DNA of 35,264 nt from Candidatus Wolfebacteria bacterium (GCA_016188075.1 JACPIO010000002.1:1-35264); one strand, 5' to 3'; positions 18,340 through 27,336 are shown, counted from the first letter of the stretch. Made by a program: numbers and translations. The notes: generated from the sequence alone by a model not told the origin.

Positions 18340-19362
18340 ATGCTTAGTTCCACCATCAACAATTTAATTCTCGACTTAAAGCCGCGGGAAAGGGAAGTGC
18401 TCGCCGGCCGATTTGGTTTGGAAAAAAACAAAAAAGAAACCCTGGCTGGTCTGGGGAAAAAATACGGCATTACCCGAGAAAGAATCCGCCAGATCGAGGC
18501 TGATGCCTTGGAAAAATTGCGGGAAGAGGTACGAAGAGAAAAATTTGTCCCAATCGTGAGTCAAGTTTCTCGGCATCTGGACGGCTTGGGCGGTTTGCGG
18601 CGGCACGATCTTTTGGTTCAGGAACTCCGCACGCTTTTAGACGACGAAAAACTTCACGACCTTCATCTCCATTTTTTGGGAGCGGTAACCCACCAGCCTT
18701 TCTATTATTTTGACGATGCCGAATTTCATTCATTTTGGTACGTGGATGAGAAAATTTTAAAAAAGTTAAGAAAGTTGATTGACCATTTGGAAAAAATGAT
18801 TGGTTCGCGTAAAGAAGAACTTATTTTGGAAAATAAATTTAATCATTATTTATCGCGCGTGAGCCGAATTTACAACGTGGCCGAACCAGTCGGTTTTAAT
18901 TACGTCTTGGTATCAAGAAAATTTAAGGCTAACCCTTTTGGCAATTTCGGTTTGAGCGAATGGGAAGAGATTGAACCGAAAACCATGGGCGGCAAAGCTT
19001 ACCTTATTTTAAAAAAGCAGAAAACCCCGTTTCATTTCCGCGAGGTGGCCCAGGAGATAAATCGGATGCGGTTTGACGATAAAAAAGCTCTGCCGCAGAC
19101 TGTTCATAACGAATTGATAAAAGATCCTCGTTTTGTTTTGGTGGGTCGAGGAATGTACGGCTTAAAAGAGCACGGTTATCTCCCGGGCACGGCGCGGGAA
19201 ATAATGACGTATATTTTGAAGAAAGACGGATCGATGACCGCGGATAATCTTTTGAAAGCCATTGCCAAACAGCGGATTCTTCAGAAAAACACGGTGGTTT
19301 TAAATCTCCACAATAAAAAGTACTTCAGGCGCCTGCCGAACGGAAAGTACGGCATAAAATAA
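18340..19362 (+). CDS. Sigma-70 region 4-like HTH protein with probable C-terminal HARE-HTH-like domain
   Basis: LKPREREVLAGRFGL...KETLAGLGKKYGITRERIRQIEADALEKLR is a canonical sigma region 4; no region 2 visible; C-terminal HFREVAQEINRM...VHNELIKDPRFVLVGRGMYGLKEHGY is HARE-HTH/RpoE-delta-like. Confidence 0.8.
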   Translation: MLSSTINNLILDLKPREREVLAGRFGLEKNKKETLAGLGKKYGITRERIRQIEADALEKLREEVRREKFVPIVSQVSRHLDGLGGLRRHDLLVQELRTLLDDEKLHDLHLHFLGAVTHQPFYYFDDAEFHSFWYVDEKILKKLRKLIDHLEKMIGSRKEELILENKFNHYLSRVSRIYNVAEPVGFNYVLVSRKFKANPFGNFGLSEWEEIEPKTMGGKAYLILKKQKTPFHFREVAQEINRMRFDDKKALPQTVHNELIKDPRFVLVGRGMYGLKEHGYLPGTAREIMTYILKKDGSMTADNLLKAIAKQRILQKNTVVLNLHNKKYFRRLPNGKYGIK

Positions 19363-19388
19363 ATTCGAAAGCATTTTGATTTTTTCCG

Positions 19389-20693
19389 ATGGCCACCCCT
19401 CCAATCCTTAAAAGTATTCTGGGAGTTTTAAACGATACTTGGTGGATTTTTCTGCCGATTCTTTTATTTTTCGCCTTGCGCGACGCCTGGCTCACGTACG
19501 TTACTGACCGCTACATCAAAAAAATCGAGTGGGTTCTTTTGGAAATTAAAGTTCCGAAAGATATTTTAAAAACGCCTAAGGCCATGGAGCAGGTGTTTGC
19601 CGCGATGTACGCAAATTACAGCCACGGCATTGATTTTTGGATGAAATATCTGGACGGCTGGGTGGATCTTTGGTACTCGTTTGAGATGGTGGGTTATGCC
19701 GGCGGCATCCACTTTTATGTTTGGACCGCCAAGAAGCTCCGGAATTCAGTGGAAGCCGCGGTTTACTCCCAATATCCTGACGTCGAAATTCACGAGGTTG
19801 AGGATTATACCAAAGACTTACCGGATACCCTGCCTAATGAATCTTGGGATTTATACGGAACGGATTTAATATTAAAAAGGGAAAGTTATTATCCGATTCG
19901 GACCTATCCTTATTTTGAAGAATCTCAAGAGGAAATAAGATTGGACGCGTTGTCGGCTCTGGCTGAAGTAATGGCCAATTTAAAAGGAGAGGAGCGGCTT
20001 TGGTGGCAGGTGATTGTCTGCCCCAGCGATCACAAGGTCGGCAATAACTGGCAAAAAGAAGGCGAGGAAAAAATGAATCAGATTGCCGGCAGAAAAGTGG
20101 AAACAAAAAAGACTCTCGGCGCCACCTTGGCTGATTGGTTTCGGAATTTAATCTGGGCGCCGATTGAGCATCCGGTCTGGCCTGAAGGCAAAACAGAAAC
20201 CATGCCCCTGCTTAAATTCTTGAATCCGGCCGAGCAGGAAGTTGTCAAAGCCATTGATGCTAAAATTTCCAAATTGGGTTTTGAAGCAAGAGTCCGCTTT
20301 GTCTATATGGATAAAAAGGAAACCTTCAGTACAGCAAATTTCACGGCAGTAATGGGCGCCTTAAGACAATTCAATACCCAGAATTTAAATAATATCGGAC
20401 CCGGAGAAGAAAAAACCATTCTTGGCGGCTGGAAGTTAAGATTGGTTCCTTTTTACGAAAAATTAGAACTTTTTTCCAGAAAAAAGAAAGTTTTCAGCAA
20501 CTATAAAGTAAGGCGTTTGGATGGTAAAATGCTGGGGAAATACCGGCCCAGCGGAAGGAAAATTCATACTTTTAACGTCGAAGAATTAGCCACAATTTAT
20601 CATTTCCCGACAATGATGGTTGGCGCGCCGACTCTCCGGCTCATCGAAAGCAAAAAAGGCGAACCGCCGGTAGGATTACCAATCGAAACATGA
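19389..20693 (+). CDS. Uncharacterised membrane-anchored protein paired with a VirD4-like ATPase
   Basis: N-terminal TM helix (TWWIFLPILLFFALRDAWLTYV) then long soluble region; overlaps the ATPase start by 4 nt. Confidence 0.7.
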   Translation: MATPPILKSILGVLNDTWWIFLPILLFFALRDAWLTYVTDRYIKKIEWVLLEIKVPKDILKTPKAMEQVFAAMYANYSHGIDFWMKYLDGWVDLWYSFEMVGYAGGIHFYVWTAKKLRNSVEAAVYSQYPDVEIHEVEDYTKDLPDTLPNESWDLYGTDLILKRESYYPIRTYPYFEESQEEIRLDALSALAEVMANLKGEERLWWQVIVCPSDHKVGNNWQKEGEEKMNQIAGRKVETKKTLGATLADWFRNLIWAPIEHPVWPEGKTETMPLLKFLNPAEQEVVKAIDAKISKLGFEARVRFVYMDKKETFSTANFTAVMGALRQFNTQNLNNIGPGEEKTILGGWKLRLVPFYEKLELFSRKKKVFSNYKVRRLDGKMLGKYRPSGRKIHTFNVEELATIYHFPTMMVGAPTLRLIESKKGEPPVGLPIET

Positions 20694-22159
20694 GCGACAT
20701 CACTCTTTTCGGGAAAACTAATTTTCGGGGGAAGCAGGTGCGGTTTGGAATAAAGCTTGACGACCGGCGCCGGCATTTTTATATCATCGGCAAAACCGGA
20801 ATGGGCAAAACCGTGCTTTTGGAAAATATGGTGATTGCCGATATCTTGGCGGGTCGGGGAGTGGCGGTGGTTGATCCTCACGGCGAGTTTGCCGAGAATC
20901 TTTTGAATTTTATACCGGAGCACCGAATAGACGATGTCATTTATTTTAATCCGGTGGACATTGACTACCCGATCGCTTTTAACGCTTTGGAAAGGGTGGA
21001 CATTGAACATCGTCATCTTATCGCTTCCGGTCTGATGGGCGTTTTCAAAAAAATCTGGCCTGATGTTTGGTCGGCGCGGATGGAATATATTTTGAATAAC
21101 GCTCTTTTGGCGCTTCTCGAATATCCCGGCTCCACTCTTTTGGGCATTATGCGGATGCTGGCTGAAAAGGATTATCGGAAAAAAATCGTTGATAATCTTC
21201 AGGATCCGGTGATCAAGGCTTTTTGGATCAATGAATTTGACCGCTATACCCAGCGACTGGAGATAGAAGCAGTGGCGGCCATTCAGAACAAGGTCGGCCA
21301 GTTTGTCTCCAATCCCTTGATTCGAAATATCGTGGGCCAAACCCATTCGGCCATTGATATGAGAAAGGTGATGGATGAAGGGAAAATTTTGATTATTAAT
21401 ATCGCCAAAGGCAGAATCGGCGAGGACAATTCGGCTCTTTTGGGCGCGATGATGGTTACCAAGCTTCAGCTCGCGGCTATGTCGCGGGTTGACATTCCGA
21501 TGGAGGAGCGCCGGGATTTTTATCTTTACGTTGATGAATTTCAGAATTTCTCCACTGATTCCTTTGCCAATATTTTATCCGAAGCCAGAAAATATCGTCT
21601 CAATTTAATTTTAGCCCATCAATACATTGAACAGTTAAGCGAGACCGTGCGGCCGGCAATTTTTGGCAATGTCGGGACCATTGTTTGTTTCCGCATCGGC
21701 GCCGAAGACGCGGAATTTCTGGAAAAAGAGTTTGCCCCGGAATTTACCGCCAACGACCTCCTTAATCTCGCTAAATATCATATTTATGTTAAATTGATGA
21801 TTGACGGCGTTGCTTCCAAACCTTGTTCAGCGACAACCTTGGAGCCGCAAACCGCGCCAAGTCAGGCCGCGCGGGATGTTATTATCGAAAATTGTCGGGG
21901 TAAATACGGAACACCGCGCAAGATGGTTGAAGAGAAAATAGCGGCTGAATGGGTGGCGAATGGCGAGGCTATTGAGGATAGGGTCAAGCGCCGAGAAGAA
22001 ATGCCTCTTCATAGCGTGCTTCTCGAGAGACCCCAGACCCCGCGGCGTGAAGAGGATAGGCGCGAGAAGGAAAAAGAAAAGAAAGCCGTTAATATCGAAG
22101 ATTTAAGGCAAGCGATAGAAGAGTCGTTAAAAGATCTAGGAAATAATGCGCATCCTTAA
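20690..22159 (+). CDS. VirD4/TraD/HerA-like type IV secretion coupling-type ATPase
   Basis: FYIIGKTGMGKTVLLENMVIADILAGRGVAVVDPHGEFAENLL (Walker A plus DPHG), FYLYVDEFQNFSTDSFANILSEARKYRLNLILAHQYIEQL (Walker B, sensor). Confidence 0.85.
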   Translation: MSDITLFGKTNFRGKQVRFGIKLDDRRRHFYIIGKTGMGKTVLLENMVIADILAGRGVAVVDPHGEFAENLLNFIPEHRIDDVIYFNPVDIDYPIAFNALERVDIEHRHLIASGLMGVFKKIWPDVWSARMEYILNNALLALLEYPGSTLLGIMRMLAEKDYRKKIVDNLQDPVIKAFWINEFDRYTQRLEIEAVAAIQNKVGQFVSNPLIRNIVGQTHSAIDMRKVMDEGKILIINIAKGRIGEDNSALLGAMMVTKLQLAAMSRVDIPMEERRDFYLYVDEFQNFSTDSFANILSEARKYRLNLILAHQYIEQLSETVRPAIFGNVGTIVCFRIGAEDAEFLEKEFAPEFTANDLLNLAKYHIYVKLMIDGVASKPCSATTLEPQTAPSQAARDVIIENCRGKYGTPRKMVEEKIAAEWVANGEAIEDRVKRREEMPLHSVLLERPQTPRREEDRREKEKEKKAVNIEDLRQAIEESLKDLGNNAHP

Positions 22160-23534
22160 TCGAGAAGTCATTACTAAAGAGGGCGAAATTATTGAATTGG
22201 CTGGTTGGGTTTCAAAACGCCGGGATCACGGTAAGATTATTTTTATTGATTTGAGAGACAGGAGCGGAATAAATCAGCTGGTTTTTGTGCCGAGCGACAA
22301 AGAGCTTTACGGAAAAGCCGAGACTTTGCGGTCAGAATGGGTTATTCAAGTCAGGGGAGAAGTGAGGCAAAGGCCCAAGGGAATGGAGAATCCGGAACTC
22401 TTAACCGGGGAGTACGAAATAGAAGTTAAAGATTTAAAAATTTTAGCCGAAGCCCAAACCCCGCCTTTTGAAATCGAAACTGACGGTTATGATTTAAACG
22501 AAGAATTGCGGATGAAATATCGATATCTGGATTTACGGCGGGAAAGAATGAAGAAAAATCTGCTTTTGCGTCATAAGATAACGACTCTGGTCAGGCAATA
22601 TTTAAATGAAAAAGGTTTTGTAGAAGTAGAAACGCCGATGCTCACAAAGACCTCACCCGAAGGAGCTCGCGATTTTTTGGTACCGTCGCGGCTTCAGCCC
22701 GGTAAATTTTACGCCCTGCCCCAGGCGCCGCAACAATATAAGCAGCTTTTGATGATTGCCGGAGTTGAAAGATATTATCAAATTGCCCGGGCCATTCGCG
22801 ACGAAGATATGCGGGGCAATCGCCAACTCGAGCATACGCAGATTGATTTGGAAATGTCTTTCGCGGGCGAAGGAGGCGTGCGAGACTTGGTCGAGGAATT
22901 GATGATTTATGTGGCGGAAAATTGCGGAAAAAAAATTTTACAAAAGCCCTTTCCGGTTTTTACCCACGAAGAGGCAATGACGAAGTTCGGAGCGGATAAG
23001 TTTGATTTGCGCGAGGATAAAGCAGATGCTAATACTTTGGCGTTTGCATGGGTCACGGATTTCCCTTTGTTCGAGTGGGACGAGAAAATAAAGAGATACA
23101 CTTTTGCTCATAACCCGTTTTCCGCGCCCAAAGCTCATGATGTGGCGAAATTAATGGAGGGAGAAAATTTGGGAAATTTAAGGGCTCAACAATATGATTT
23201 AGTTTGCAACGGAGAGGAATTAGGTTCCGGAGGAGTGAGGATTTCGGACCCAGCCGTCCAGAGAAAAGTTTTTGAGCTGATGGGTCTGACCAAGGAGCAA
23301 ACCGAAGAAAGATTCGGGCATTTACTCCGCGCTTACGAATACGGGGCGCCGCCGCACGCAGGAATGGCGCCGGGACTGGATCGGCTCATCATGATTATTG
23401 CCGGTGAGCCGAATATACGGGAGGTGATACCGTTTCCGGTTTCCTCGTCCGGGCAAACATCAGTAATGGACGCGCCCTCGGAAGTGGAAGATGAATATTT
23501 GAAAGACTTGCACATTAAGGTAGTTAAGGAATAG
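22146..23534 (+). CDS. aspS: Aspartyl-tRNA synthetase (short form)
   Basis: GWVSKRRDHGKIIFIDLRDRSGINQLVF, YRYLDLRRERM, ETPMLTKTSPEGARDFLVPSR, FYALPQAPQQYKQLLMIAGVERYYQIARAIRDEDMRGNRQLEHTQIDLEMSF, GLDRLIMI. Confidence 0.94.
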   Translation: MRILNREVITKEGEIIELAGWVSKRRDHGKIIFIDLRDRSGINQLVFVPSDKELYGKAETLRSEWVIQVRGEVRQRPKGMENPELLTGEYEIEVKDLKILAEAQTPPFEIETDGYDLNEELRMKYRYLDLRRERMKKNLLLRHKITTLVRQYLNEKGFVEVETPMLTKTSPEGARDFLVPSRLQPGKFYALPQAPQQYKQLLMIAGVERYYQIARAIRDEDMRGNRQLEHTQIDLEMSFAGEGGVRDLVEELMIYVAENCGKKILQKPFPVFTHEEAMTKFGADKFDLREDKADANTLAFAWVTDFPLFEWDEKIKRYTFAHNPFSAPKAHDVAKLMEGENLGNLRAQQYDLVCNGEELGSGGVRISDPAVQRKVFELMGLTKEQTEERFGHLLRAYEYGAPPHAGMAPGLDRLIMIIAGEPNIREVIPFPVSSSGQTSVMDAPSEVEDEYLKDLHIKVVKE

Positions 23535-23545
23535 AATTTAAAACT

Positions 23546-24154
23546 ATGGAGCAGGACGGTAAAAAAGAGAAAACTTTAGTTATTATTAAACCCGACGGCA
23601 TTCAGCGGAGTCTTGTCGGCGAGTTAATCAAGCGTTACGAGCGAAGCGGTTTGAAATTGGTCGGCCTCAAGATGTTTGTGCCGACCGATGCTTTTATAGA
23701 ACAACATTACTCACTTGATCCGGATTGGAAAATGAAAGCCGGAGAAAAGGCCATCGCGGCTTACGACAAAAAAGGAATTGCCCCGCCATCGCGGGAGCCG
23801 CTTGAGGTTGGCGAAAAAGTTCTGCGGAATTTGAAAAAATATTTATCTTCCGGACCGGTCGTAACGATGGTTTGGCAGGGGATGCACGCGGTTGAGATTG
23901 TGCGGAAAATTACCGGCGGTACCGAGCCCTTGACTTCGGACGTCGGCACCATTCGGGGCGATTTAACCATTGATTCTTACGCGGTGGCGGACACTGGTGA
24001 TCGGGCAGTACGGAATTTAATTCACGCTTCCGGTAGCCACGAAGAAGCCCAAAAAGAAATTCCCTTATGGTTTAAAGCCGAGGAGCTGATTAATTACCGT
24101 TTGCTCAACGAGTCAATTTTATACGACGTCAATTTAGGTGGAATTCTTGAGTAA
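23546..24154 (+). CDS. ndk: Nucleoside diphosphate kinase (extended)
   Basis: TLVIIKPDGIQRSLVGELIKRYERSGLKLVGLKM, SGPVVTMVWQGMHAVEIVRKITGGTEPL, GTIRGDL, NLIHASGSHEEAQKEIPLWF. Confidence 0.92.
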   Translation: MEQDGKKEKTLVIIKPDGIQRSLVGELIKRYERSGLKLVGLKMFVPTDAFIEQHYSLDPDWKMKAGEKAIAAYDKKGIAPPSREPLEVGEKVLRNLKKYLSSGPVVTMVWQGMHAVEIVRKITGGTEPLTSDVGTIRGDLTIDSYAVADTGDRAVRNLIHASGSHEEAQKEIPLWFKAEELINYRLLNESILYDVNLGGILE

Positions 24155-24244
24155 AAATTGAGAATTTTAGCAGTCTCGAAAACCCTCTTATAAACGAGCA
24201 AAAAACAGCTATTGATTTTTTGTCCGAGGTTGTATAATTAAAGT

Positions 24245-24370
24245 GCCCTGCCTGAGATTCTTGGACTATTCTTTACTAAAGGGGAGGGTAAAAGTACTCC
24301 GACGTAAAGTCGGAGTTGAGCCCACCCACCTGGTTTTATTTCCGGGATAATCAAGGGCAGGGTTTTTTAT
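24245..24370 (+). ncRNA. Candidate structured small RNA (rod-like, 6S-like architecture possible)
   Basis: TATAAT at 24233-24238; CCCTGCC (24246-24252) pairs with GGCAGGG (24356-24362); GATT/AATC, CTTGGA/TCCGGG, GGGAGGG/CCCACCC and ACTCCGAC-GTAAA-GTCGGAGT helices; T6 run at the 3' end. Confidence 0.6.
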
Positions 24371-24377
24371 TGCGGAC

Positions 24378-25342
24378 ATGCGAGAAGTCATTCTAAATTT
24401 TCCTCGGCAGTTCGGCTTTGAACCGAAAATTATAAATTCCGCCAGGCTGAAAAAAGCCGATAAATTTATCGTGGTTGGCATGGGCGGGTCGGCTTTGGCC
24501 GCGGACCTTTTAAAAATCGCAAAACCCAACTTGGATTTAATAGTTCACCGGAATTACGGTCTACCGGCACTACTACATGTAGTAGTCAACAAAGCGTTAG
24601 TAATTTTAAGTTCTTACTCTGGCAACACCGAGGAGGTAATTGACGCTTTTTAGAAGCAAGAAAAAAGAAGTTAAACGTGGCGGCGATAACGGTTGGCGGA
24701 AAATTATTGGATTTAGCGAAAAAAAATAAAATTCCCTTTATTCAAATTTCTGATACCGGCATAGAGCCGCGCATGGCCATTGGTTTTATGCTTAAGGCAT
24801 TGTTAAAACTCGTGGGTGACGAAAAAAATTTGAAAGAAGCAGAAAGATCAGTTTCGTTAATGAAACCAGGACTGCTCGAACATCAAGGAAGAATTTTAGC
24901 GAAAAAATTGAGCGGTTTTGTGCCAATCGTCTATGCCTCGCAGAAGAATATCGGATTGGCTTATAACTGGAAAATTAAGTTTAACGAGAGTGCCAAAATT
25001 CCGTCTTTTGCCAATCGCTTGCCGGAATTGAACCACAACGAAATGACGAGTTTTGATCCCGCGCCTTCGACCAAAAGTTTATCCTCAAAATTTTATTTTA
25101 TTTTTCTAAAAGACGGCGCGGATGACAAAAGAATAATGAAGCGAATGGCGGTTTTGGAAAAAATGTATCGACAAAGAAAACTGCCGGTGGAAATAGTGAA
25201 ACTTCGGGGCAAAAGTATCTGGCAGAAAATTTTTTCCAATTTAAGCTTGGGTGATTGGGTCGCGTATTACTTGGCTTTAAGCTACGGCGTCGAGCCAGAA
25301 GGGGTGCCAATGGTCGAGGAATTTAAAAGGATGATAAAATAA
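24378..25342 (+). pseudogene. Bifunctional phosphoglucose/phosphomannose isomerase-like SIS protein, frameshifted
   Basis: VVGMGGSALAADLLK...VILSSYSGNTEEVIDAF* continues in the -1 frame as LEARKKKLNVAAITVGGKLLDLAKK...LPELNHNEMTSFD. Confidence 0.75.
24569..24586. repeat. Perfect palindrome ACTACTACATGTAGTAGT inside the isomerase gene
   Basis: 18-nt self-complementary sequence encoding LLHVVV. Confidence 0.9.
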
Positions 25343-25343
25343 T

Positions 25344-25988
25344 ATGAGCGAAAAAATTGTTATAGGAATTGCGGTTTTGATTATTCTCGGAGTATTGGTA
25401 GGGGTTTATTACGCAATAACGAGTCTAAAGTCGGAAGAGAGGAAGGGCTCATCGCCGGAATCCGGAGCTGTGGCTGCTCCCGAGGCGTCAGCTCTAAATA
25501 AAGAAAATATGAACCACTTAATTACCATTAAAACCAATTTCGGCGAAATTCAATTTGAAACCTATGATAATGACGCGCCGAAAACAGCGAAAAACTTTAT
25601 TGACTTGGCAAATAAAGGGTTTTATAACAATCTAATCTTTCACCGCGTGATTAAAGATTTTATGATTCAGGGCGGTGATCCCAAGGGCGACGGCACGGGC
25701 GGACCGGGATATAAATTTGAAGACGAGCTTGATCCGAATACAGAATCTTATAAGCAGGGTTACGTGAAAGGCGTGGTCGCAATGGCAAACGCTGGGCCAA
25801 ATACCAACGGCAGTCAGTTTTTTATAATGCTCAAAGACACGGCCTTGCCGCACAATTACACGATTTTCGGAAAAGTGGTGAAGGGCCAAGAAGTAGTGGA
25901 CGCGATTGGAAATGTCCAAACCGGCGCAAATGACAAACCCCTTAAACCGGTTTTAATGGAGAAAGTGAGCGTTGAGGTAATGAAGTAG
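25344..25988 (+). CDS. Membrane-anchored cyclophilin-type peptidyl-prolyl cis-trans isomerase
   Basis: N-terminal TM; IKTNFGEIQFETYDNDAPKTAKNFIDLANKGFYNNLIFHRVIKDFMIQGGDPKGDGTGGPGYKFEDE, NTNGSQFFIM. Confidence 0.95.
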   Translation: MSEKIVIGIAVLIILGVLVGVYYAITSLKSEERKGSSPESGAVAAPEASALNKENMNHLITIKTNFGEIQFETYDNDAPKTAKNFIDLANKGFYNNLIFHRVIKDFMIQGGDPKGDGTGGPGYKFEDELDPNTESYKQGYVKGVVAMANAGPNTNGSQFFIMLKDTALPHNYTIFGKVVKGQEVVDAIGNVQTGANDKPLKPVLMEKVSVEVMK

Positions 25989-25998
25989 ATCGAACTTT

Positions 25999-26070
25999 TC
26001 GGGCCGCTGGGAATCGAACCCAGTCTACCTGCTCCCAAAGCAGGCGTACCACCATCATACGCCGGCCCGA
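25999..26070 (-). tRNA. tRNA-Pro(UGG)
   Basis: Minus strand TCGGGCC...CCTGC-TTTGGGA-GCAGG...CTGGG-TTCGATT-CCCAG-CGGCCCGA-type cloverleaf; anticodon TGG; CCA not encoded. Confidence 0.93.
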
Positions 26071-26077
26071 TAGATTT

Positions 26078-26443
26078 TTAACTTTTATACCGCCGCTCGT
26101 TTGTTTTATAACCCGTATCCGCTGACCAAGTCAAGTAAATTCGTTTTTTGAAGCCGCCTTTAATTTCCATATTTTTTGCCAAGGCTTTTTTCATTTCGCC
26201 GGTTTTAATCTTTTTTAATTTTCTGACTTCAGCAAAGACATTTAAAATATCAGCCAGTTCGTCAATGAATTCTTTTTGGGAGCGGGCTTGGAGTAGGCCG
26301 TCTGCTTCTTCCCCGACTTTTCTGATTAAGGCCTTTTCAAATTCTTTTTGGTTTAATTTCCGGCTGGCAAACGCCACACCCCTCTTTTTCATGTTGATAG
26401 CCACCTTATCGCGAATGAGTTTATTATAATAAATTTTTTTCAT
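26078..26443 (-). CDS. MazG-like nucleotide pyrophosphohydrolase
   Basis: YNKLIRDKVAINMKKRGV, KVGEEADGLLQA, FIDELADILNVFAEV (EExxE-ExxD type pattern). Confidence 0.8.
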   Translation of the reverse strand: MKKIYYNKLIRDKVAINMKKRGVAFASRKLNQKEFEKALIRKVGEEADGLLQARSQKEFIDELADILNVFAEVRKLKKIKTGEMKKALAKNMEIKGGFKKRIYLTWSADTGYKTNERRYKS

Positions 26444-26486
26444 TGATTTTTTTCAATTCGCGGTCGGTAGATCGAATCATCTTGAT

Positions 26487-26912
26487 TTATATCTTCTCTA
26501 AATATTCGTGGAGGGCTTTGACGTAATGCTTAAAATCTTTGCGGTTTTCCCGTAGAGATTTGATGAATAATTCTTTGTTTAAGGTTTCGTAGCCGTGAAC
26601 CACGCGGTTTCGCAGCCCAACAACCGGAGCAATTCGTGCCGCAAAGTCAGAAGATAGAACGCCGCTCCTGCCTAAAATATAGAAGGTGCTTTGAAAATCT
26701 TCGGCCGCTTCCAGCTTCAACTCTTTTATAAGGTGTTGATTCGCATCGATCATAATATCCACAATGAGCTGAAGGAGTCGTTCGGCAATATGCATTTTAC
26801 CGGAATCGTTTAAAATCTCTGCGTCGGAAAATTCCAAAAAGTTTTCGAGTTCTGTCTCGTATTTTTCCACTTCAATCAGTTTTTCCAAAATAAAACTTTT
26901 ACTGAAAGTCAT
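26487..26912 (-). CDS. hepT: HepT-like HEPN-domain toxin (DUF86)
   Basis: RNRVVHGY matches the RX4-6HXY HEPN motif; start placed at MTFSKS, 1 nt after the mntA stop. Confidence 0.85.
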   Translation of the reverse strand: MTFSKSFILEKLIEVEKYETELENFLEFSDAEILNDSGKMHIAERLLQLIVDIMIDANQHLIKELKLEAAEDFQSTFYILGRSGVLSSDFAARIAPVVGLRNRVVHGYETLNKELFIKSLRENRKDFKHYVKALHEYLEKI

Positions 26913-26913
26913 A

Positions 26914-27336
26914 TTATTTACTAACTCTCGCTCCAAGGCGCCTAAACTTTTCTTCGTAGAGCGGCTTAGTTTCTATATACTTCTTGAACGCGTAAGCCTG
27001 ATACGATGGAAATATGAATTCGTCTGCTGCGTAGAGCACTTGAGGATGCTCGAAAATGGCGTAGAAAAGAAGGGGCGGGGTTTTTTTTATGTCAACGGTG
27101 TCCACTCGATCTTTTTTAAACACCCCGGTGAATTCGTAGTTTAGACGATTTTCGCTTTCAAAGTCCATAGGCGTCTCTCTTAAGTAGGCGATATCAAAAT
27201 CACTTTCGCTGTGGATTTCACTGCTGCTTTGGGAGCCAAAAAGCAAAACCAGCTTCAATTGGTACCTCGCCGCGATATCTTCAATTTTTTTCTTTTGGTA
27301 TGGTGACAAATCCATATTTAGAGAATAGCAAAACAA
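26914..27336 (-). CDS. mntA: MntA-like minimal nucleotidyltransferase antitoxin
   Basis: LLFGSQSSSEIHSESDFDIAYL (GSX10DXD); adjacent to hepT. Confidence 0.87.
   Translation of the reverse strand: MFCYSLNMDLSPYQKKKIEDIAARYQLKLVLLFGSQSSSEIHSESDFDIAYLRETPMDFESENRLNYEFTGVFKKDRVDTVDIKKTPPLLFYAIFEHPQVLYAADEFIFPSYQAYAFKKYIETKPLYEEKFRRLGARVSK

Noticed and set aside
24245-24370. SRP RNA (4.5S) identity for the ncRNA candidate
   Set aside because: The conserved SRP tip (GGUCCGGAAGGAAGCAGCC-like) is absent; the terminal loop is GTAAA.
26487-26936. Start of hepT at 26936 as given in the ORF track
   Set aside because: It would overlap mntA by 23 nt; ATG at 26912 (MTFSKS) follows the mntA stop and is more plausible.
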